Below, piece after piece: positions 8,364 to 13,292 of a DNA stretch of 13,292 bases. The stretch's first letter is position 1, and every line of letters starts with the position of its first letter. The notes below the pieces were generated by a model that saw nothing but the letters and a program-made list of their open reading frames with translations, ran no database searches and was not told the DNA's origin. A program made the position numbers and the translations under genes. The DNA is from Beroe ovata (Eukaryota > Ctenophora > Nuda > Beroida > Beroidae), in assembly GCA_946803715.1 (NCBI GenBank), contig CAMPET010000166.1, positions 107,267 through 120,558 of the forward strand, written 5' to 3'.

Positions 8364-8493
8364 GCAGACTCCTCTGTTCCCGCGCTGCGTGACCCAAATA
8401 CTCCGCGCGCGCTACGCGTCTCCGTGGTTTGGACTACGACTTTTCAGTTCACTGAGTAGAATAGGGGCGCGCAACGTGTGCACAGACTCCTCT
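8364..8493. repeat. CpG-rich repeat block sharing 49 bp with the 2129-2436 element
   Basis: Bases 8380-8428 match the reverse complement of 2263-2311 at 47 of 49 positions, a stretch full of CGCG. The block is bracketed by the 11-bp direct repeat CAGACTCCTCT (8364-8374 and 8483-8493), leaving 108 bp between. Its ends show only weak inverted similarity to each other (CGTGACCCAAATACTC against CGCGCCCCTATTCTACTC). It is a dispersed repeat of the same family; the AT-rich flanks show it is an insertion or remnant, not a CpG island of a promoter. Confidence 0.65.
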
Positions 8494-8575
8494 CACAGAC
8501 ACATTCCATAAATAGTAAATTCCACGCCGCGCATCTTAGCAGCTCAATTTACTCAGTCCGCTTATATGATAATTG

Positions 8576-8606
<31 letters not shown>
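8576..8606. repeat. (TTTA)n tetranucleotide microsatellite
   Basis: About 7.75 copies of TTTA/ATTT in perfect tandem. Confidence 0.97.
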
Positions 8607-8984
8607 CTCATTTATCGTGCATTCATCATGACAGATTTATAGCTGATAAACATGGCAAGTAGTTATCTGCTCAATGATTTGAACTGCCATAAAATCAACC
8701 TTTGCTCATGCTTGTGTTTTATTTCCTGTGATTGAGCCAAATTTCAGATTGTCATCTGTAGTGCCATAATTAGGCAAAGTTCTTATGCCGAACACTGCTT
8801 CTTCTGTTCAATTTTATTGTGTACATGGGTCTTTTATTCTACCCGGCACCCTTATTCCCAAAATTAAAAGCTGACAGGGCAATCCAGTGTACATCACTGC
8901 TTTTGATTTTGTGACATTGTTGAATGGTTTCTTCATGATTCATTGATATTAGCTATTTAATTCAGAATAACTTTCAGAAAAACT
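8607..8984. other. Spacer and probable 5' UTR/promoter of the receptor gene
   Basis: AT-rich, with no coding exon recognised. The 5' UTR of the downstream receptor should lie in its 3' part, but no TATA box or transcription start can be assigned. Confidence 0.4.
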
Positions 8985-9014
8985 ATGGTGAGATATGAAT
9001 CATATCATGAATAG
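8985..9014 (+). promoter_or_regulatory. Upstream ORF and palindrome overlapping the receptor start
   Basis: An ATG at 8985 opens a nine-codon frame that stops at 9012-9014, overlapping both candidate receptor start codons (8995 and 9007) in another frame. The same place holds a perfect odd palindrome, GATATGA-A-TCATATC (8992-9006), abutting the ATG at 9007. Both could lower translation if this region is in the mRNA; that is inference. Confidence 0.35.
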
Positions 9015-9909
9015 CTTCAGTGTTTTATACATTTGCTTCCTGTTCTGTTGGACCAATGGGTTCTATTATGCTGATAGATCAGGATCAAGTGAGTTCAAAG
9101 CATATCTAGATTACATGTATCTCACATAAAGGAAGATTCCTCTAAGACTCTAATCTAGATTTCTTAACACTGTATTGTAAGTCTTCATTATTGGTTCCTA
9201 TAAGTATTTCTGAACTAGACTCACTGTGCCCCATTTCAGCTTGCTTCAGTGCAAATGATGGTCCAAAGAGCACCTTCTATACAACTCAGATGACAGAAGC
9301 AGAAACATTGAAAGATCTTTCGAATTTTGTTGACTGTGAAACAATTGTAGGGAATATCATTCTTACAAACATCAGTGATCCTTATGGAACAAAGCTCCAG
9401 TTTTTCAAAAGTGTTAGGAAAATAACTGGTTACTTGGCAATCATGGAATGTAATTTCACATCAATACCATTTCCAAACCTCAAGATAATATCTGGACAGT
9501 ATCGTATCCCTGAGAATGGTGAACATAAATATGCCCTATTTGTCACCAAAATTCTTGAAGCACACTTTGTGGGATTTGATAATCTCAAAGAAATATCAAA
9601 GGGCAGTGTGCTGTTTGAAGATAACAATCATAACATCACTGGATATGCCAATACTATCCACTGGAAGGACATTCTCATGAATGGGACCGCAACAGTGCGG
9701 CCAAGAGCGGATGACATTGTTGACCCTCAGAAGTGTGAGTTCATGTTTCATCAAACTGAATAAAAGCTGCTCAACATGCATTTGATGAGCTTTTTTGATG
9801 ACATTTTCTGTTTTCAATGGCTCATCTACATAGCTTTCAGATATTTGTGATCCAAGTTGCAACCACAAGAATCGCTGCTGGGGACCAGCACCAGAAAACT
9901 GTCAAGAGT
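8995..9909 (+). CDS. EGFR: ErbB/EGF-receptor-like receptor, 5' part (three exons)
   Basis: Exons: 8995-9088 (GTGAGT donor), 9240-9734 (GTGAGT donor) and 9841-9909 (GTAAGT donor), all phase-1 joins, 219 residues. Exon 1 encodes a signal peptide (NSFSVLYICFLFCWTNG); starts at 8995 and 9007 are in frame, and the first is used because a TGA lies just upstream (8989). Exon 2 is one receptor L domain aligning with L1 of EGFR: VDCETIVGNI (EGFR NNCEVVLGNL), ITGYLAIMECNFTSIPFPNL, LKIISG, LKEISKGSVLF, TIHWKDIL (EGFR SIQWRDIV). Exon 3, ICDPSCNHKNRCWGPAPENC, matches the first furin-like Cys-rich module of EGFR ([20 protein letters not shown]) better than the insulin receptor. It would be a membrane tyrosine kinase receptor binding EGF-like ligands outside the cell; the second L domain, transmembrane segment and kinase are not seen. 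N-glycosylation motifs NIS, NFT, NIT and NGT are present. No next exon could be found down to 13292. Confidence 0.85.
9759..9764 (+). promoter_or_regulatory. Intronic AATAAA just after the receptor L1 exon
   Basis: AATAAA overlaps the in-frame TAA (9761-9763) reached if the donor at 9735 is not used. Read-through adds only about ten residues (EFMFHQTE) and ends within the signal. A T-rich stretch follows at 9790-9815. Use of this site would give a secreted L1-only protein; there is no transcript evidence. Confidence 0.3.
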
Positions 9910-10821
9910 GTAAGTTTTGAGTTCCAACAATATCAAAAGTTGCATCCCAATTTGCTCTTATGAACCATTCCAGGTATACGATGAATCATCTCATTATCAA
10001 TGGTTGCCATGTTCCTTTTTGTGTGCCTTCCATCTATTAAAGATGTATCCCATATAGACTGGACACTGGAAAGGTTTAAAAGTAGGGGCTAAAATCTATT
10101 GTTGCTATCTAAACATACTCTTCAGTCTTCATCTGAACAGCTATTCTCCAGTTTAAAACAACATTGCCTAGTATGCTGTCCCTTTTCCGGTAAACATGCA
10201 ATCAAGAGATGAATCACGTGTTACTATCACGTTGCTAGGTTACACTATAATATCACATGTCACGTGTTCTGTAACGTGACATGGTAATGGACTACAGAGT
10301 ATGGTGTGATATCATCATGAAGTAGGTCTGTGAATGCTTGTCAGGATACATTTATACATGATACATGCGATATAGAGTCAGGACCGTGTATACAATAGTC
10401 ACCGCGATTATATTATAATCAATTTGTCAGAGGGGTGGGGCTTACCACTTTGTGTGAATAGATGGTTTTGAAGTAAAAGACTCGGGGTCCCAACATTTAA
10501 TGAGATAAGTATTTTGAATAAATCGCGAAACGAGCATAAGAGCAGTGTACGTGTAGATGATACTTGCATGACGTTTAAAACACAAGAACATATTTATAAG
10601 GAGGGAAAGTACGGCAGTAGTATTCTGCACATGTGGAGAACAGTGTGGCCACCCCAAGTCTCCTCTGTTCTACATTCTTCTCTCATTCCGATCCTCTCAA
10701 CTGGAGTAATCTCATTTCTACAAAGTATCACGTAATAATGGCAAAGAGGGTAACATAAGACCTTTAAATAGGTGTGCTTTAGCTCCCTCTCCCTCACTGA
10801 GTGCCAGTATGTCCCCAATCC
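9910..10821. other. Receptor intron or spacer, no exon recognised
   Basis: No open frame here resembles the expected cysteine-rich continuation of the receptor. The stretch contains a cluster of CACGTG-type motifs (10211-10283) with a perfect inverted repeat at 10256-10283. Otherwise nothing is visible. Confidence 0.5.
10211..10283. repeat. E-box cluster with 10-bp inverted repeat
   Basis: CACGTG occurs at 10215-10220 and 10261-10266, with a CACGTT between (10228-10233). CATGTCACGT (10256-10265) and ACGTGACATG (10274-10283) are perfect inverted repeats around an 8-base loop. CACGTG is the core site of bHLH (Myc/USF/clock-type) factors; function here is unproven. Confidence 0.6.
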
Positions 10822-10849
10822 CACACACACACACACACACACACACACA
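10822..10849. repeat. (CA)14 microsatellite ending at an ambiguous base
   Basis: Perfect CA repeats run up to an N at 10850, so the true length may be different. Confidence 0.97.
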
Positions 10850-10880
10850 NATGTTACCCCTCCCCCAGACGGCACCCCCT

Positions 10881-10882
<2 letters not shown>

Positions 10883-10940
<58 letters not shown>
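10883..10940. repeat. (CA)29 microsatellite
   Basis: Fifty-eight bases of perfect CA repeat. Open frames through it encode only T/H or C/V alternation and are artefacts. Confidence 0.98.
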
Positions 10941-10942
<2 letters not shown>

Positions 10943-11150
10943 AGCAGGAAATTCTAAACTATTTACGGGGTGAAATATGGAATATAATAGGTTGCATGTG
11001 CTACAGCAGGTGTAGCAGGTGGCTATGTGAAACTCTCGGTATTATATCGGATGAATTCCTCGCAGCAAATTCCAAACTTGACATGTTTTTGACAACCCGA
11101 TGGTTATTCTCAGACGACTAATGGGCAAGAATTTGACTGGTTTTTCCCTC
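10941..11150. other. Spacer between the CA microsatellite and the putative LTR
   Basis: A frame through here runs open to 11121 but most of it is CA-repeat translation; the unique part has no recognisable domain and no splice signals that fit the receptor gene. Confidence 0.4.
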
Positions 11151-11556
11151 TGTTATAGTTCATCACACATAATACATCATGAAGAGATTTATATATCTAA
11201 AGAGCTATCATCATAAGACACATATGGATCACCCTGCCGGTTGCCATGCCACCTGGCTGAGCACACTCTCATTTAATAAAAGGGTATTAAGAGCGGGAGA
11301 CAGGAGAATTGTATGACTCTCTCCGCCACCGAGTTCTCTTTCCCCTCTTCCGTTGTGTGTGTGTGTTGTTCTTCGTAATAGCCCCCCCCCTTTTCACTCC
11401 CCCTGACTCTTTACTCGCTTATATTACAGTAATATAGTACTCTTTTAGTGTGAGTGAAGAGGGGCTTTTCGTTATTCTGGGTTGTGCTTGTTAAGCTTGA
11501 TGTTGTTGAATTGAATAAACCCAGATTGCTGCTTCCAGGAGCACGTCGATCTAACA
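11151..11556 (+). mobile_element. Probable solo LTR of a retrotransposon (406 bp)
   Basis: The stretch begins TGTTATAG and ends ATCTAACA, the short TG...CA inverted ends (TGTTA/TAACA) usual for LTRs. In LTR order it has a TATA-like TTTAATAAAAGGG at ~11272-11284, then GC-richer leader sequence with CTCTCTCCGCCACCG, a C9 run, an AATAAA near 11513, and a short U5-like end. No primer-binding site follows, no polypurine tract precedes and no gag/pol is present, so a solo LTR is the best fit. The 5-base flanks (CCCTC and TTTGT) are not duplicates, which weakens the call or means a boundary is off. Confidence 0.45.
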
Positions 11557-11839
11557 TTTGTTTTTGTTGTCTACTCAATTTGTCAGTTTTTTGGGGTTTC
11601 TAGAACAGATCTGTCAAATATTATACTCATCTTTGACACACGTCTTTGAAGGACTTTCTCTCTCTGATTCTGTTATACACATATGGAAATACCGTTACTA
11701 TGTCAATTGGGTTAATGATGACAACGCAAGTGGTATATGATAGTGGACCGTGTTGCAATGTGCAGTAATGTGGCAGTGCGTCATGGTGTGTCATAACTGT
11801 GACATGCTGACTCGAGTATAACAAGCTTTTAGCAATGTA

Positions 11840-11874
11840 CATTGTACACCGTACTGTGTACATTGTGTACAATG
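11840..11874. repeat. Inverted repeat CATTGTACAC / GTGTACAATG
   Basis: Perfect 10-bp arms at 11840-11849 and 11865-11874 with a 15-base loop. Further TGTACA copies sit nearby (11836 and inside the loop), so several alternative hairpins are possible. Confidence 0.8.
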
Positions 11875-11945
11875 TGTGAAAGTATGAAAAACCTGATTTT
11901 CTGCTTGAAACAGTTATATTCGAATCTTACCAAGTAAAAAGAGCC

Positions 11946-11990
11946 GAATTAAGAACTTGTTCGAATTAAGAACTGTTTGAATTAAGGACC
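11946..11990. repeat. 16/17-bp tandem repeat, three copies
   Basis: GAATTAAGAACTTGTTC (11946-11962), GAATTAAGAACTGTTT (11963-11978) and GAATTAAGGACC (11979-11990) run head to tail. Confidence 0.9.
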
Positions 11991-12449
11991 GTAAACACAA
12001 CATATGGTAAAAGAGGACTATAGACGAAGATAATGACGCATTATTCTCTGTCTCTGTGTAATTATCCCTTTCCTGACCACAGGTGCCTACTCAGTGCTAC
12101 GTGCTTGGCTTACATCCTCCACCATTATCAATTGCAGCTCTCTCTATCTGCAGCACTCAGCAGTCAGCAGTAGTAAAAATGACATAGTTCGAAAGGAAAG
12201 AAACCAATCCGATTCTAAGTAGCTAACTATTTCCTAGAAATAAGTATTGCTCAGGAGATTGTTTTGTGTCGACTGCACGTTAATCCGAGCTATTGAATGC
12301 GGAAATGGGCCTTGCGGACTATTATACCGCTCGACGAATCCTTCAAACGACCTAGGCGAGCATTTTTCCTTGCAAGCTCGGCTCATTTGTCAGTTTGTTT
12401 TTCCTGCACCCATTTTGGACTTTGCTGTGTGGTTCTAATTAAGTATTGA

Positions 12450-12488
12450 GGCGATAACTCCCGCTTATCGGCGATAACCCCGCTTATC
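12450..12488. repeat. 20-bp tandem duplication with paired GATAA/TTATC motifs
   Basis: GGCGATAACTCCCGCTTATC (12450-12469) is followed by GGCGATAACCCCGCTTATC (12470-12488), differing by a one-base deletion and a substitution. Each unit contains GATAA and its complement TTATC about six bases apart, giving four GATA-factor-like cores. Confidence 0.85.
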
Positions 12489-12526
12489 TTCCCTCCGTCC
12501 CCCAGTCTTAATTGTAAATAAACCAG

Positions 12527-12644
12527 CATTATCTTGATGGAAATTTGAGCGCCAAACTCAGTGCGGAATATGCACTGAATGGGTGGATGCAGAACCAGAA
12601 AGTTTGTCTCATTAGAGAACAAGTTGGCGACATACTGGACACTG
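12527..12644 (+). other. Weak candidate exon, unrecognised protein
   Basis: Between a CCAG acceptor-like site and a G|GTGAGC donor lies a 118-bp open stretch of protein-like composition (LSAKLSAEYALNGWMQNQKV, then CLIREQVGDILDTG). It is not a family I recognise. An in-frame TAA at 12515 and its phase-0 start mean it cannot be the next exon of the receptor. The acceptor lacks a close pyrimidine tract. Chance is a serious alternative. Confidence 0.2.
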
Positions 12645-12831
12645 GTGAGCTTATGATGTAAAAAGATGTCTGACGGCAGCGAATACCCATTTTTAGTGAT
12701 GACGCAGTCGTATCATGCAATTAATAGTTGTAGTTATGTTGAGACTCGAGTGATACAGAAATTACACTCATAGTCCTAGTGACGGTGCACTTCACGCTGG
12801 TCTAAAATATAGGAATGGAAGCTTGTGTTGA
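12645..12831. other. Spacer with a 35-codon ORF only
   Basis: A small frame, 12666-12773, starts MSDGSEYPFLVMTQ; it is too short and isolated to call. Confidence 0.3.
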
Positions 12832-12881
12832 GTTTACACCACCCAATTAGCCAATTAGGTGTAAACCTAATTGGGTGGTGT
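12832..12881. repeat. Nested, mutually exclusive inverted repeats
   Basis: Three perfect pairings share the same 50 bases: ACACCACCCAATTAG (12836-12850) with 12867-12881; CCAATTAGGT (12851-12860) with ACCTAATTGG (12865-12874); and GTTTACACC (12832-12840) with GGTGTAAAC (12858-12866). The second lies partly in the arm of the first, so the strand can fold in alternative ways. Confidence 0.9.
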
Positions 12882-13208
12882 GCGTAAGGGTGATGAGATT
12901 TGATTGACAGCTAATCAGTTGGTGATATGACAGCATGCAGCGAGTGATATCATCAGTTAATTGGATTCACACGTCACACCATGACGTTATGAAATGGTAC
13001 ACACTTTCATCTTATGAAAACAAGAGTACACGCTCGCCAATATTGTACAGGTTACATGGCAACCAGATTACACGCTACACATCACTCTCACTGGCACAGA
13101 CTCTGTGGAGGTGCATTATAGTCATGCACCTTTCCCGCCTAAATCCACAGTCACAGACAGTCGCACACGTGTGTTATACGGCAACGTGTTTCATAAACAA
13201 GCACTTTC
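12882..13208. other. Spacer, no recognised gene
   Basis: Nothing coding is visible. GTTACATGGCAAC (13051-13063) is close to the RFX X-box consensus, and CACACGTGTG-like sequence occurs near 13163. Confidence 0.4.
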
Positions 13209-13292
13209 GCACACAGAAACACACACACACACACACAAAGAAAACACGCACACCCACATACGCACACACATACGCACACACACACACACACA
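13209..13292. repeat. CA-rich microsatellite at the window end
   Basis: CA repeats interrupted by ACG, ACC and ATACG units run to the last base. Confidence 0.95.

Larger units (their letters stand above)
11557..12526. other. Spacer with short repeats, no recognised gene
   Basis: No coding region is supportable. It contains inverted repeats of TGTACA type (11840-11874), a three-copy 16/17-bp tandem (11946-11990), CAG-like repetition near 12150-12170, and a 20-bp tandem at 12450-12488. A 63-codon frame at 12247-12438 has no family resemblance. Confidence 0.5.

Noticed and set aside
9764-9797. AAAAGCTGCTCA...GAGCTTTTTT hairpin like a bacterial terminator
   Set aside because: It lies within a spliced animal intron; rho-independent termination does not apply.
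10594-10939. Minus-strand ORFs of C/V repeats
   Set aside because: Translation of CA/TG repeats across an ambiguous base.
1-13292. CRISPR arrays, tRNA or rRNA genes
   Set aside because: No regularly spaced repeats with unique spacers and no tRNA B-box/cloverleaf pattern were found on either strand.

Overview
The window is a piece of animal nuclear genome. Genes are split by short introns (79 to 226 bp) with GT...AG borders, spacers are AT-rich, and dinucleotide microsatellites are common. The gene set (RIO1-type atypical kinase, choline-phosphate cytidylyltransferase, ErbB/EGF-receptor-like receptor) points to a metazoan. Small introns and strongly diverged but complete domains suggest a non-bilaterian such as a sponge, but that is inference from gene style, not a species identification.

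Layout, all recognised genes on the + strand. (1) 1-178 is a TG-rich microsatellite inside an intron. (2) 204-1794 holds the last six exons of RIOK1; the upstream exons, including the catalytic loop, lie outside the window. (3) 1795-3653 is spacer with a short duplicated segment, CpG-rich foldback repeats (2129-2436 and a diverged copy at 2598-2667) and small tandem repeats. (4) 3654-5278 is a complete eight-exon PCYT1 gene, predicted 286 aa. (5) 5279-8984 is spacer with two tiny unexplained ORFs, a 389-bp non-autonomous inverted-repeat transposon (7365-7753) with phased subterminal repeats, and two more CpG-rich repeat segments (8174-8293, 8375-8482); 8380-8428 matches 2263-2311 on the opposite strand at 47 of 49 bases. 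(6) 8995-9909 holds the first three exons of an ErbB/EGFR-like receptor: signal peptide, L1 domain and start of the cysteine-rich domain. (7) 9910-13292 has no recognisable continuation of that receptor. It holds CA microsatellites, a probable solo LTR (11151-11556), several inverted repeats and one weak candidate exon.

The three genes act in different processes (40S ribosome maturation, phosphatidylcholine synthesis, cell-surface signalling), and nothing shows that they work together. I see no prokaryote-style system, CRISPR array or RNA gene. The points most worth checking are the phased subterminal repeats of the 389-bp element, the CpG-rich foldback family, the short membrane domain of PCYT1, and the L1-domain disulfide apparently missing from the receptor. 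Exon borders were set by reading splice sites and family similarity by eye; no alignment or RNA data were available.
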